Made by a program: the position numbers and the translations under genes. Under the pieces are notes generated by a model. That model was given only the letters and a program-made list of their open reading frames with translations, did no database searches and was not told the DNA's origin. Positions 54,951 through 63,731 of a stretch of DNA of 64,000 bases are shown here, one piece after another. Source of the stretch: JACZYA01 sp965247455 (GTDB lineage: Bacteria > Acidobacteriota > Terriglobia > Acidiferrales > 2-02-FULL-67-57); NCBI GenBank assembly GCA_965247455.1, contig CBDFHE010000015.1:62001-126000 (forward strand). The letters are read 5' to 3'. Numbering within the stretch: position 1 is the first letter of the stretch; every line of letters begins with the position of its first letter.

Positions 54951-55053
54951 CCACGGGCCGAAGCCTGCCTGCGGCAAGCAGGCCCGTGGGCTGAACCGAT
55001 TATGTGTTTGAACTACTTCCCTGTTCAGCCCAGCGGCTTCCGCCGCTGGGAGG
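54951..55053. repeat. Two dispersed palindromes in the btuF leader
   Basis: At 54951-54995 arms gccacgggcc and ggcccgtggg enclose gcctgcctgcggcaagcagg. At 55020-55053 ctgttcagcccagcgg precedes cgccgctggg. They lie between the riboswitch terminator and the btuF start, so they are part of the transcribed leader. Confidence 0.6.
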
Positions 55054-55094
55054 TTCCTCCCATCTCCGGCACATTCCCGCGCGCCTTGGCAGTA

Positions 55095-55136
55095 GCAAAA
55101 ACAAAAAACCTCAACTCCCGGCCACGAGAGTTGAGG
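55095..55136 (-). terminator. Intrinsic terminator of the btuF riboswitch
   Basis: On the minus strand cctcaactc and gagttgagg form a 9-bp stem with a 10-nt loop, followed by ttttttgttttt. It lies about 50 nt downstream of the cobalamin aptamer and is the likely expression platform: transcription stops when B12 is bound. Confidence 0.88.
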
Positions 55137-55182
55137 CAACTCTGTCCTACCTCCACTCTCTCGCGCGGAGAGTGTTCCGGCG

Positions 55183-55367
55183 AAGGCTCAGTCGGGTTTC
55201 CTGACTGACGGCGCGCCCAGGGTTTTTGCCTCCAGGCTTCTTGCGCTTTCTGCCTTCCCATCCTTGCGGACAGTGGCGTGTGAAGCGCTGCCCCCCTATG
55301 GGGGCTCTGCCGATCACAGTGGCGGGACCGTGGCGGATTCGCACCGCCTTCCCCGGCACTGAGCCTT
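55183..55367 (-). promoter_or_regulatory. Cobalamin riboswitch upstream of btuFCD
   Basis: The closing stem aaggctcagt/actgagcctt is perfect over 10 bp. Inside, in order on the minus strand, are ggggaaggcggtgcgaatcc, ccgccactgtga, gccactgtccgc, ggatgggaaggc and gtcaggaaacc, all hallmark blocks of the B12 riboswitch. With the terminator at 55095-55136 it forms a complete transcriptional switch for the importer operon. Confidence 0.95.
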
Positions 55368-55736
55368 GCTCGCCTGTTTCCCTGGCGAGCCTTCAAGCGC
55401 GCCGAGTGTACGTCCGCAATAGCCTTTATGTCAATCAGGCTGTCTACTCAAGTAGCGGGTCAATTTCGCACCGGCCTTTCGATTCAGGTACTCGCCGTTT
55501 CTCTGACGTCCAACCCGGTGGCCTGTCCTGAGCACAGCCGAAGGGCCCCTGCCACCGGGAAGAAACCGCTTTCCCAGCGGCCTGCCTGCGGTAGGCAGGC
55601 AGGGGCTCGTCCTGAAGGCTTCAGCCCGAGGCTTCTGCCCGAGGGCTCGCCCTGAAGGGCCGCTGGGCTGGACTAAATTGTCCCACTACTGCCTTCTCAT
55701 ACTCAGGGATTTTCTTTGGGGTGGGCTGGTGGAAGG
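55368..55736. repeat. Region upstream of the btuF riboswitch with a long dispersed repeat
   Basis: The btuFCD promoter should lie in 55370-55500. At 55506-55680 lies a compound repeat starting gtccaacccggtggcct and ending ccgctgggctggactaaatt; its right part matches 37367-37457, and its middle contains cctgagcacagccgaaggg and gcctgcctgcggtaggcagg. No gene is seen. Confidence 0.65.
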
Positions 55737-56198
55737 CTACTTCGCTTTTGCGGGCGGGCGGGGGCGGCGGCGCATGTGGATTTCGCGTCCGGCGTCGCGG
55801 AATTCGACCTCGTCCATCAGCCGCCGGATCAAATAAATTCCGCGGCCACCGAATTTCTCCAGGTTCTCCGGCTGGGTGGGGTCGGGAATGTTTTCCGGGG
55901 CGAAGCCGGCACCTGGGTCGCGCACTACCAGCCACAGCCCCTCGGCGGGGTGGTAGCGACACTGGACGGCGATGCGCTTGCGGGGGTTCAGCCAGCAGCC
56001 GTGGCGAACCGCGTTGGCAAGCGCTTCCCCCAGCGCGAGTTGGATTTCACTCAGATCGCCGCAGTTGCATTCCGCCGCGCGCAGGGCGTGCAGGACGTCG
56101 AGCACGGTTCGTTCGGCCGCGCGCAACTCCGCCGGCAGGTCACGGTCCAGACTCACGGTTGGCGTCGGCTCCGGTCCGGATTTTGAGGTGGCGGCCAT
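55737..56198 (-). CDS. RsbW-like ATP-binding anti-sigma regulatory factor
   Basis: The 153-residue protein is a single GHKL/HATPase domain. It has LALGEALANAVRHG (N-box), VVRDPGAGFAP (G1 box) and FGGRGIYLIRRLMDEVEF (G2 box). This order fits the RsbW/SpoIIAB-type serine kinases that control sigma factors or anti-anti-sigma partners. No STAS-domain partner is seen nearby. The enoyl-CoA hydratase gene lies just upstream on the same strand (18-bp gap), so they may share a transcript. Confidence 0.85.
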   Translation of the reverse strand: MAATSKSGPEPTPTVSLDRDLPAELRAAERTVLDVLHALRAAECNCGDLSEIQLALGEALANAVRHGCWLNPRKRIAVQCRYHPAEGLWLVVRDPGAGFAPENIPDPTQPENLEKFGGRGIYLIRRLMDEVEFRDAGREIHMRRRPRPPAKAK

Positions 56199-56216
56199 GG
56201 GTGGGGTCCTTGGGGC

Positions 56217-57047
56217 TCAGCGATTCTTCCATTGCGGCTTGCGCTTCTCAATCACGGCGCGCAAACCTTCCTGGCTGTCTTCCAGTTTGTAGAGCTCGTT
56301 CAGGAAGAGGTCGCGCGAATGCTTCATGGAATCGCTCAGGCTCATGCCCAGGCCTTCGTAGAGGGCGCGCTTGGTCATGGAGAGCACCGGGGCGGAGTGC
56401 TGCGCGATTTGCGCCAGCAGTTGATCGAGGGTCTTGTTCAAGTCGGCCTCCGGCACCACTTTGTTTACCAGCCGCAGTTGCAGCGCCTCTTCGGCGGTGA
56501 TGGGGTCGCCGGTGAGCAGCAGCTCCATGGCGCGCTTGGGGCCGACCAGATAGGGGAAGATGCTGGTGGCGAAGGGCGGGAAGGTGCCCAGCAGCTTGAT
56601 CTCCGGCAGGCCGAACTTGGCCTTGGGGGTGGCGATCACCATGTCGCCAAAGGCGGCCAGCTCGCACCCGCCGCCCAGCGCCGGGCCGTTGACGCCCACC
56701 AGCAGTGGCTTGCCTACCTCCAGCAGAGAGTTGAAGACGCGCGCAAAGGCGTCCAGCATCTGGAAGACGCGCTCGGTGGTGTACTCGGGCAGGTCCACGC
56801 CGCCGCAAAACGCTTTCGAGCCTTTCGCGGCCACCAGCAGGATGACCTTGACTTCGGGGTGGTCGTGCAGAGTTTCAACCGCGATGGCGATTTCGGTCAG
56901 CATCTCGCCGTTGAGGGCGTTGTTCGGCGGGCGCTTCAAAGTCAGCCGGGCTTGCCCGTCGCGCAGCTCCCAGTGGATGAAGCGGTAGCCTCCCTCTTTC
57001 TTTTTCCGCTCGCTTCCAAAAAGCTCATCAGTAGCAACTTCTACCAT
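56217..57047 (-). CDS. Enoyl-CoA hydratase/isomerase family protein
   Basis: The 276-residue protein has the crotonase fold. The oxyanion-hole segments are KAFCGGVDLPEY and NGPALGGGCELAAFGD, and FGLPEIKLLGTFPPF covers the region of the usual catalytic glutamates. The N-terminal extension of about 25 residues is charged. Members hydrate or isomerise acyl-CoA thioesters in fatty-acid or aromatic breakdown. It follows the thiolase gene by 31 bp on the same strand, so the two probably form a beta-oxidation-like operon. The exact substrate is unknown. Confidence 0.88.
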   Translation of the reverse strand: MVEVATDELFGSERKKKEGGYRFIHWELRDGQARLTLKRPPNNALNGEMLTEIAIAVETLHDHPEVKVILLVAAKGSKAFCGGVDLPEYTTERVFQMLDAFARVFNSLLEVGKPLLVGVNGPALGGGCELAAFGDMVIATPKAKFGLPEIKLLGTFPPFATSIFPYLVGPKRAMELLLTGDPITAEEALQLRLVNKVVPEADLNKTLDQLLAQIAQHSAPVLSMTKRALYEGLGMSLSDSMKHSRDLFLNELYKLEDSQEGLRAVIEKRKPQWKNR

Positions 57048-57078
57048 GGTTCTTTCTCCCTGTTCAGATTGCTTGTTT

Positions 57079-58269
57079 TCAAGTTCGTTCCAGGCTCAGG
57101 GCCATGCCGAGACCACCGCTGACGCAGAGGGTGGCCAGGCCCTTCTTCGATTTGCGGCGCTGCATTTCGTGCACGAGCGTGGTGGCGATGCGGGCGCCGC
57201 TGCACCCGATGGGGTGGCCCAGGGCGATGGCGCCGCCGTTGACGTTCAGACGCTCGTGATCAAACTGCAGGTCGTGGTCGCAGGCCAGCACCTGCACGGC
57301 AAAGGCCTCGTTCAGCTCCACCAACTCGAACGCCTCCAGGCGCTCGCCGGTTTTTTCCAGCAGCTGCTCGACCGCCGGCACCGGCCCCAACCCCATGCGA
57401 CGCGGATCGCAGCCCACAGTAACCCAATCGACCACTCGCGCCAGCGGCATGAGGCCTCCCTGCTTGAGCTTTTCCTCACTCACCACCAGCAGGGCGGCGG
57501 CGCCGTCGGTGATTTGGCTGGAGTTGCCGGCGCTGACGCTACCGTCTTTTTTGAAGACCGAGGCCAGCTTCGCCAACTTCTCCGGCGAGACGTCAGCGCG
57601 GAAGGTTTCGTCCTGCTCCAGCAGGCGGGTGCTTTTCTTCTCCCGCACTTCCACCGGGACGACTTCGTCGCGGAAGCGGCCATCTTGCCAAGCGCTGGTG
57701 GCGCGCTGGTGGCTGCGGTGGGCGTAGCGGTCCTGCTGGTCGCGGGTGATGTTGTACTCGTCGGCCAGGACTTCGGCGGTTTCGCCCATGACCATCTCGG
57801 AGAGCGGGCAGAGGAAACCGTCCCGGTACATGGCGTCGGTCAAGCGCTGGTGGCCCATCTTCAGGCCCCAGCGCGCGCCTTCGAGGAAGTAAGGCAGGCG
57901 GCTCATGGATTCCGTGCCGCCCACCAGTAAACAGTGAGCGCGGCCCAGGGCGATGCGCTCGGCGGCCAGCGCGATGGACTGCAAGCCCGAAGCGCAGGCC
58001 TGGTTCACCGTCAACGCCGGCACGGCTTGCCCGATGGCCGGCCCCAGCGCGCGGTAGGCGACCTGCCGGGCCAGGTTCGGGCCTGAGCCGGCCTGCCGCC
58101 CGCAGCCGAAGATGACTTCTTCCACTTCTCCGGCGTTGACGCCGGCGCGCTCCAGCGCCGCCCGGGCGGCAATCACGCCCAGGTCGGGCGCGCTCAAATC
58201 TCGCAGCGAGCCGCCGAACTTCCCCATCGGTGTGCGCGCCGCGCTGACGATGTAGGCCGCGTAGGCCAT
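57079..58269 (-). CDS. Thiolase (acetyl-CoA C-acetyltransferase)
   Basis: The 396-residue enzyme starts at ATG 58269 with an AGGAAGGA site. The nucleophilic cysteine lies in VNQACASGLQSIALA, the catalytic His in NVNGGAIALGHPIGCSGAR, and the second cysteine in LCVSGGLGMAL. GGTESMSRLPYFL is also typical. It either cleaves 3-ketoacyl-CoA or condenses two acetyl-CoA. Together with the downstream crotonase it suggests fatty-acid degradation. Confidence 0.94.
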   Translation of the reverse strand: MAYAAYIVSAARTPMGKFGGSLRDLSAPDLGVIAARAALERAGVNAGEVEEVIFGCGRQAGSGPNLARQVAYRALGPAIGQAVPALTVNQACASGLQSIALAAERIALGRAHCLLVGGTESMSRLPYFLEGARWGLKMGHQRLTDAMYRDGFLCPLSEMVMGETAEVLADEYNITRDQQDRYAHRSHQRATSAWQDGRFRDEVVPVEVREKKSTRLLEQDETFRADVSPEKLAKLASVFKKDGSVSAGNSSQITDGAAALLVVSEEKLKQGGLMPLARVVDWVTVGCDPRRMGLGPVPAVEQLLEKTGERLEAFELVELNEAFAVQVLACDHDLQFDHERLNVNGGAIALGHPIGCSGARIATTLVHEMQRRKSKKGLATLCVSGGLGMALSLERT

Positions 58270-58344
58270 GAGTTCCTTCCTGGGAGAGACGCGTCCCAAG
58301 TCTAGCACAGCCTAATGCGGCCAGAAGCGGAGCGCAACCAGCGG

Positions 58345-58472
58345 ATAGTGTCCTAATTTGAGCGATTCCGAACTCGGCCCCAATTCACACCGAGCCCTGC
58401 GGCCCCCGCCGCAGGGATTCTTGCTCCCCCCAGGCAGGGGCCTGGGGGCTCGGTGCAAAATTAGGACACTAT
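58345..58472. repeat. Nested palindromic element, 128 bp
   Basis: Perfect 15-bp terminal arms atagtgtcctaattt (58345-58359) and aaattaggacactat (58458-58472) bound the element. Inside are a second inverted pair (caccgagccc and gggctcggtg) and a hairpin ccctgcggc/gccgcaggg. No coding capacity. It sits between divergent genes and looks like a MITE or a REP-type palindrome. Confidence 0.7.
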
Positions 58473-58531
58473 TGACCAGCGGGCGGCGTTGATTCGACCG
58501 CCGCATTTGGTTAGGCTGCCGGCGGGATGAG

Positions 58532-59521
58532 ATGAAGGGGTTGACTGACATCGAGGGGTTGCGCGTCGGCCACATGAGTGACTTTGATGGTGTGACCGGC
58601 TGCACAGTTGTCCTCTGCCCGGCGGCGGGTGCGGTGGCGGGGGTGGACGTGCGCGGCGGGGCGGTGGGGGAACGCGAACTGGAGACGCTGCGCGTGGGCC
58701 ATCTGGTGGAGCGCATCCACGCCCTGGTGTTTGCGGGCGGCAGCGCCTTTGGGCTCGAAGCTGCGGCCGGGGTGATGCGCTATCTGGAAGAGCAGGGCGT
58801 TGGGTTCGACGCCGGGGTGGCGCGCGTGCCGATTGTCCCGGCAGCGATTCTTTTCGACCTCGCCCTCGGCGACCCGAAGCGCCGCCCCGATGCGGCCATG
58901 GGTTACGAGGCCACGCGTTGCGCCAGCGACGACGCGGTGGAAGAGGGTAGCGTCGGCGCCGGGACGGGCGCCACCGTGGGCAAGCTCTTCGGCGTGAGGC
59001 AAGCGACCAAGGCAGGGGTGGGAACGGCGACGGTGGAATTGGCCGGCGGCGTCCGCGTCAGTGCGCTGGCGGTGGTGAACGCTTTCGGGGACGTGCGCGA
59101 CCCCGCCACCGGCAGGATTCTCGCCGGTGCCCGCGTGGCGGAAGATTCTTCCGAATTTGCCGACATGGTAGCGCAGATGAAGCGCGGCGTTGTGCGCCCG
59201 GCTTTCGGCTCGCCCGCGGCTGCGCCCACCAATACCACCCTGGCAGTGGTGGCCACCAACGCTCGGTTCGACCGCGTTGCCATTACGAAGGTCGCCGCCA
59301 TGGCGCAGAACGGCCTGGCACAAGCCATCGCTCCGATGCACACCCTGTTCGACGGCGACGTGGTGTTCGGGCTTTCGGTGGGGGAGAAGGAAGCCGACCT
59401 AAATACCGTCGGCACCGCCGCCGCTGAAGCTGTGGCGGCGGCCATCGTGCGCGGCGTGCAGCAGGCACGCTCCCTGGGCGGCGTCCCCGCGTGGCGGGAT
59501 GAGAAACTTCGAAGCAGGTAG
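58532..59521 (+). CDS. P1-family peptidase (DmpA/L-aminopeptidase-D-esterase type)
   Basis: The 329-residue protein belongs to the self-processing P1 (S58) family. The N-terminal part shows DIEGLRVGHMSDFDGVTGCT and LVFAGGSAFGLEAAAGVM. The chain is expected to cut itself before the conserved hydroxyl residue in APTNTTLAVVATNA (about residues 229-242), giving two subunits. Members act as aminopeptidases or beta-peptide and amide hydrolases. The start ATG at 58532 is close to the palindromic element, so regulatory room is short. Confidence 0.88.
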   Translation: MKGLTDIEGLRVGHMSDFDGVTGCTVVLCPAAGAVAGVDVRGGAVGERELETLRVGHLVERIHALVFAGGSAFGLEAAAGVMRYLEEQGVGFDAGVARVPIVPAAILFDLALGDPKRRPDAAMGYEATRCASDDAVEEGSVGAGTGATVGKLFGVRQATKAGVGTATVELAGGVRVSALAVVNAFGDVRDPATGRILAGARVAEDSSEFADMVAQMKRGVVRPAFGSPAAAPTNTTLAVVATNARFDRVAITKVAAMAQNGLAQAIAPMHTLFDGDVVFGLSVGEKEADLNTVGTAAAEAVAAAIVRGVQQARSLGGVPAWRDEKLRSR

Positions 59522-59611
59522 GTCGTCTATCGGTTCTTTACTTTCTCGTGGTTGTGCCGGCGCTGTTTCGCTTGCCCCGGGGGCACAGGAACATTGGAGA
59601 CCGGTCTGTCG

Positions 59612-60223
59612 CTAGGAGCCTCCGCCGACCCAGAAGTCCGGGTCGGCAGTGCCGATCTCGACGCCCACCTCTTGGCCCCCTTCGGGCGGTGAACTCCCGA
59701 TCCACGCGACCCGCGCCCTGACGGTCGCCTGGGTGGTCAAATTGGTAATCTCCAGTTCTGTTCCCAGCGCCACCGGCTGCTTGAGGACCACCAGCGCGCC
59801 GTAAGCATTCACGATTTTGGTCGTGCTCGGCTCGGCGTAGGTTTTTCCGTTCTTGTCTTGCCACTTCACCACTACCGAGATTTCCAGCAGCACCCGGGGG
59901 GTGCGGCGGCGGTCGGCCGGAGAGAGGGAGCGGATGTCGATGTCTTTAGCGGCGTCCTTCCCCTTCGCTTTCATCAGGGCAATGGCCAGCTCGGTGGCTG
60001 CGGCGTCGTTCTCCTGGCTGATTTTTTTCAGCGAAGCGGTGGCGGCCGCGCGCAGGGCAGCACTGCCTTTGATGAGCGAGACCAGCGTCTTGATGGCGGT
60101 CGGGTCGGCGGCCTCTCCAAGAGCCTCGACCGCTTTTTGGGCTTGGGCGAAGTCGATGGATTCCAAGGTCTGGATCAGAGTGGTGACGTAGCTTTCCCCG
60201 CGGGCTTTCTTTTTCGGAATTTC
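59612..60223 (-). pseudogene. HEAT-like plus PilZ protein, probably truncated at its 5' end by the IS1595 element
   Basis: The frame is open from 60223 to 59612 but has no ATG or GTG start; the only candidate is TTG at 60166, without a ribosome site (184 residues). The N-terminal part (SYVTTLIQTLESIDFAQAQK, ALGEAADPTAIKTLVSLIKG) looks like HEAT repeats that should continue upstream. The C-terminal part is a PilZ domain (RRRTPRVLLEISVVVKW, VNAYGALVVLKQPVALGTEL, VGVEIGTADPDFW). The upstream frame is stopped by TAG at 60224, where the transposase-bearing segment begins. I infer that the insertion removed the start. Confidence 0.65.
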
Positions 60224-60236
60224 CTAGTTTAAGGTC

Positions 60237-60265
60237 TTGACAACCAGCCCGTCCTATGGTAGGAT
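60237..60265 (+). promoter_or_regulatory. Sigma-70-type promoter of the IS1595 transposase operon
   Basis: TTGACA (60237-60242) and TAGGAT (60260-60265) are spaced by 17 bp, 45 bp upstream of the transposase ATG at 60310. The match to the consensus is close and the position is apt. Confidence 0.7.
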
Positions 60266-60309
60266 CGTTCTGTGCTTGAATCGATTCCACCTGGAAATGG
60301 CTGGTTGCC

Positions 60310-61194
60310 ATGAACATTATACAGGTCTTCGAGCGGTTCCCAACACAAAGAGACTGCATCGTACATCTTGAGCTGGCGCGGTGGTCGGGGAAGCCTCGCT
60401 GCCCCTACTGCAAGTCAAATAGGACCGCTCGGCTTCAACACCGCCATCGCTGCTATGAATGCAAGACGGCGTTCAGCGTCACCGTAGGCACGATTTTTCA
60501 TCACACCCACCTGCCACTCCAGAAGTGGTTCCTTGCGGTCATGCTGATGCTGAATGCTAGGAAGGGGCTATCGGCACTACAACTGTCCCGCGATTTGAAG
60601 GTTAACAAGAACACCGCCTGGCGGATAGCTATGCAGATTCGCAAAGCGATGACTCAGGCCGGACAGCGCAACCTTCTCACAGGAATTATCGAGATGGACG
60701 AGACCTACATCGGCGGAAAACCGCGCAGGGGGAACAAGCGTGATGATGACGATCCTAACCCACGCGGGAGAGGAACAAGGAAGGCGCCTGTCATCGGAGC
60801 AGTAGAGCGCGGGGGCCGGGTTACGGCCAAGACGGTATCCAAGGGCAAGATGAAGGGGAAGCACATGCGCGCCTTCGTGCGTGAAAGAATCGACACCAAC
60901 CGGGCTGGGCTAATCACGGACGAATACAAGGGCTACCTCGGCATGTCCAAAGTCGTGCCGCACTCTGTCATCAAGCACCAGAACTGGTACGTGGATGGCG
61001 ACCTTCACACCAACACAATTGAGGGCTTCTGGGCGCTCCTGAAGCGCGGCATGTTCGGCCAGTTCCACAGCGTCAGTCGGAAGCGGCTGCAGCGTTACGT
61101 GGATGAATTCTGCTACCGCTACAATCTGCGCCACGTTGATCCATGCGCGGCGTTCGACTTCACCATCAATCGCGGGCTAGGAGTGAACGCATGA
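60310..61194 (+). CDS. IS1595-family transposase (ISXO2-like DDE domain)
   Basis: The 294-residue protein has an N-terminal zinc ribbon (CPYCKSNRTARLQHRHRCYEC, at about 36-56) and a C-terminal ISXO2-like DDE domain. Catalytic candidates are Asp in GIIEMDETYIGGKPRRGN, Asp in AGLITDEYKGY and Glu in HTNTIEGFWALLKRG. The frame is intact. Its stop overlaps the next gene's start (ATGA), so the three genes are cotranscribed. Composition is less GC-rich than the chromosome around it, as expected of a mobile gene. Confidence 0.9.
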   Translation: MNIIQVFERFPTQRDCIVHLELARWSGKPRCPYCKSNRTARLQHRHRCYECKTAFSVTVGTIFHHTHLPLQKWFLAVMLMLNARKGLSALQLSRDLKVNKNTAWRIAMQIRKAMTQAGQRNLLTGIIEMDETYIGGKPRRGNKRDDDDPNPRGRGTRKAPVIGAVERGGRVTAKTVSKGKMKGKHMRAFVRERIDTNRAGLITDEYKGYLGMSKVVPHSVIKHQNWYVDGDLHTNTIEGFWALLKRGMFGQFHSVSRKRLQRYVDEFCYRYNLRHVDPCAAFDFTINRGLGVNA

Positions 61195-62096
61195 AAAAAC
61201 GACCCTTGAAAGTTATCGCCGGAGCCCCGGACCGGCCCCTCGTAATCGGGAACATTGAGATTGAATGCTACGTGCTTGAAGACGAGACGCGAGTGCTCAG
61301 TCGAGGAGGATTCCAAGGTGCTCTCGGTCGCCATCGAACATCCAGGAGACACCAACCTCCCGACGGCGTCAACCTCCCCGTTTTTTTGGCTGCCGGAAAC
61401 ATTAACGCATTTATTTCCAGTGAGTTAGCGACGGCGTCAACTCCAGTAAAGTTCAAGGCTCCAGCGCGCGGCCCCGTTGCCTATGGATACCGTGCGGAAT
61501 TACTTCCACAAGTCTGCGAGGTCTACCTGAAGGCGCAGGATGCTGGCGCTCTGCTGCATTCGCAACGGCACATAGCGAAGCGCGCAGAACTTTTGATTCG
61601 CGGTCTTGCCACGGTCGGAATCATAGCCCTCGTCGACGAGGTGACAGGCTATCAACAGATTAGGGACCGCCTGGACCTTCACAAGATTCTCGACAGGTTT
61701 TTGTTGAAGGAGCATGCAAGGTGGGCCAAGCAATTTCCTGACGACTTCTATAAGGAAATCTTCCGAATAAAGGGGTGGCAATGGCAGGGCATGAAGGTCA
61801 ACCGGCCCCAGGTGGTCGGGCGATATACGAACGATCTTATTTGGGATCGGATTGCGCCTGGCGTGAGAGAGGAACTTGAGAAACGGAACCCGAAAAACGA
61901 ATTGGGAGAAAGGTCGGCGCGTCATCACCAATGGCTCACGCACGATATCGGCCACCCAGCGCTCCAAAAACAACTGATCGGTGTCATCGCTCTCATGAAG
62001 TCTGTAAGGACGGAGCACGGTTGGACAGAATGCCTCCGACGAATACAACGTGTCTTCCCGAAAATAGGCGAGACCGCCCCGCTGGAGTTTGATTGA
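61191..62096 (+). CDS. P63C-domain protein
   Basis: The 301-residue protein starts MKKRPLKVIAGAPDRP at ATG 61191, overlapping the transposase by 4 bp. The C-terminal P63C domain is clear: LIRGLATVGIIALVDEVTGY, WAKQFPDDFYKEIFRIKGW and RHHQWLTHDIGHPALQKQL. The N-terminal half, with ECYVLEDETRVLSRGGFQGA, matches the usual leader of this family. P63C proteins occur in phages and mobile elements; their role is unknown. Being locked between a transposase and a methyltransferase, it is probably a passenger or accessory gene. Confidence 0.82.
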   Translation: MKKRPLKVIAGAPDRPLVIGNIEIECYVLEDETRVLSRGGFQGALGRHRTSRRHQPPDGVNLPVFLAAGNINAFISSELATASTPVKFKAPARGPVAYGYRAELLPQVCEVYLKAQDAGALLHSQRHIAKRAELLIRGLATVGIIALVDEVTGYQQIRDRLDLHKILDRFLLKEHARWAKQFPDDFYKEIFRIKGWQWQGMKVNRPQVVGRYTNDLIWDRIAPGVREELEKRNPKNELGERSARHHQWLTHDIGHPALQKQLIGVIALMKSVRTEHGWTECLRRIQRVFPKIGETAPLEFD

Positions 62097-62883
62097 ATGA
62101 GTACCTGTAATTGGAAGAACCGGACCATGTGGACCGGGGACAACCTGGACATCATGCGCGGCATGAACTCCGAGAGCGTGGACCTGATTTACCTTGACCC
62201 GCCCTTCAACAGCAATCGCACGTACAGCGCACCTATTGGCTCTCAGGCAGCCGGAGCCGCCTTTAAGGATACCTGGACCCTGAGCGACGTGGACAACGCC
62301 TGGCATGGCGAGATCGCGGACCGGCAACCAGACTTGTACTCGATTATCGACGCATCTGGTCACTCGCACGGAAAGGGCATGAAGTCCTATCTCATTATGA
62401 TGGCCGTGCGACTACTCGAAATGCGGCGTGTCCTAAAGGCCACGGGCAGCTTGTATTTGCACTGCGATCCCACGGCAAGCCACTATCTCAAGCTGCTCAT
62501 GGATGCTGTGTTTGGAATGGGGAGATTCAGGAATGAGATTGTCTGGCACTACAGAAGATGGACCGGAAAAGCGAAGCGATTCCAAAGGCTTCACGATCTG
62601 ATTCTATTCTATGGCAAGACTAACGATCAGATATTCAATGTCTTATACGAACCATACACACCAAAATCGTTTGAGCGTAAACAGTATCACCACACCCGGA
62701 TAAAGGATGGTGACGTTTATGTGACTTCTGTGGATGAGCGGGGCGTAAGAGCTGGAGATGTTTGGCCCATTGCAGTGCTTAATTCTCAGGCCAAAGAACG
62801 CGTCGGCTACCCTACTCAGAAGCCGATTAAGCTCTTGGACCGTATCATCAAAGCTAGTAGCAATGAAGGAGATATGATCCTAG
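62097..62883 (+). pseudogene. Site-specific DNA methyltransferase, cut by IS1380 copy 3
   Basis: The ATG directly follows the P63C stop. The frame shows WTGDNLDIMRGMNSESVDLI, then the catalytic motif DPPF at residues 34-37, a variable target-recognition region, and VGYPTQKPIKLLDRIIKAS. This is the motif order of beta-class amino-methyltransferases, in which the SAM-binding DPFxGxG motif comes last. The IS begins after codon 262, exactly where that motif (after GDMIL) should start, so the enzyme must be inactive. The frame runs on into the IS as a meaningless tail to 63209. It acts on adenine-N6 or cytosine-N4; which cannot be told. Confidence 0.82.
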
Positions 62884-63731
62884 CCGGGATTTCCGTTTTG
62901 CCTGCCCCTGATGGCACGTTTATACACCCGATCGCCGCCGATCGCACAAAAACTTCGATCGTCGCACAATCGCTCAGCTTCAAAGGCCTTCATCTGAGCC
63001 CGCGCCGACGTGCGACCGACTGGAACCCCTGCTTTTCGGGCATTTCTCAGACACCGCTCCACACGTGTGCCCCGTGTCATCGCCGGGCGGGCTTCGTTGC
63101 ACTTCAGGCCGCGCGTCAGCCTGCCGGCACGGGTAGCGCCCAGATCCTCCGCAGCATGTCGCCGAACAGCCGCCGCGTGAGATGCCCTTCCGCCAGCAGA
63201 AGCCAGTAGTACCGCGCATGCTTCACCAGCCGGCCCCCAGTTTTCACCAGTCGCTGCTGGAGACTCGTGAGCGACCAGCGCTTGACCCGCAGCGGAAGGA
63301 CCAGTCTGCGCCACAAGTTGCCCAGATTGTAGGCCAGGACGCTCAGTTGCAGGCGCACCTCGTTCGCCCGGAAACGATGGCACGACAGCCGCGTCCAGTG
63401 GGTGGCCTGCTTGCCTTCCTTGATCCATTGCTCCGCCGTACCGCGCTTGTTGTAAAACCGCACGACCGAGCGGCTCGGGAGGGCCATGTTGGTCACGATG
63501 AAGCCGACGCGAGGGAACAGCTCACCTTGGTGGTGCTCCACCTTGGCGACGATCCGTCTGGGCGTGGTCCAGCTCTTGGCCTGATAGCGGAAACTCTGGT
63601 AGCGCACCAAGGGCTTGCAGCTCGGCCGTCCCGGCGGACGAAAGAGGATGTCTTCGATTTCCAGCTCCAAGCTCTTGTTCGCCGGCATGCGAATGGCATA
63701 GTCCACGTCGCGCTGCTCGAGCGCGTCGTAG
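62884..63731 (-). mobile_element. IS1380-family copy 3, left part, interrupted by copy 4
   Basis: From 62884 the sequence follows the left 848 bp of copy 1 (12426-13273), with probable target site cctag (62879-62883). At 63732 the terminal repeat of another copy starts, in the middle of the transposase gene. The remaining half of copy 3 should lie beyond the window. Confidence 0.9.
63116..63731 (-). pseudogene. IS1380 transposase of copy 3, C-terminal 205 codons, split by copy 4
   Basis: The minus-strand frame matches the C-terminal part of the copy 1 transposase from YDALEQRDVDYAIRM to the end at WALPVPAG. Upstream it is replaced by the end of copy 4. It lacks the first catalytic acid and cannot be active. 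Confidence 0.88.

Larger units (their letters stand above)
60224..62883 (+). mobile_element. IS1595-type element carrying P63C and methyltransferase passenger genes (ends not defined)
   Basis: Three tightly packed same-strand genes (transposase, P63C protein, DNA methyltransferase) start just after the broken PilZ gene. The left boundary is placed at about 60224 from the loss of the PilZ frame. The right end is not visible because IS1380 copies 3 and 4 interrupt the methyltransferase. Terminal repeats could not be identified, so the extent is an estimate. Confidence 0.5.

Noticed and set aside
62097..63209. A full-length 370-residue methyltransferase frame
   Set aside because: From codon 263 the frame is out-of-phase IS1380 sequence, also present at 12426-12720, so it is not part of the enzyme.
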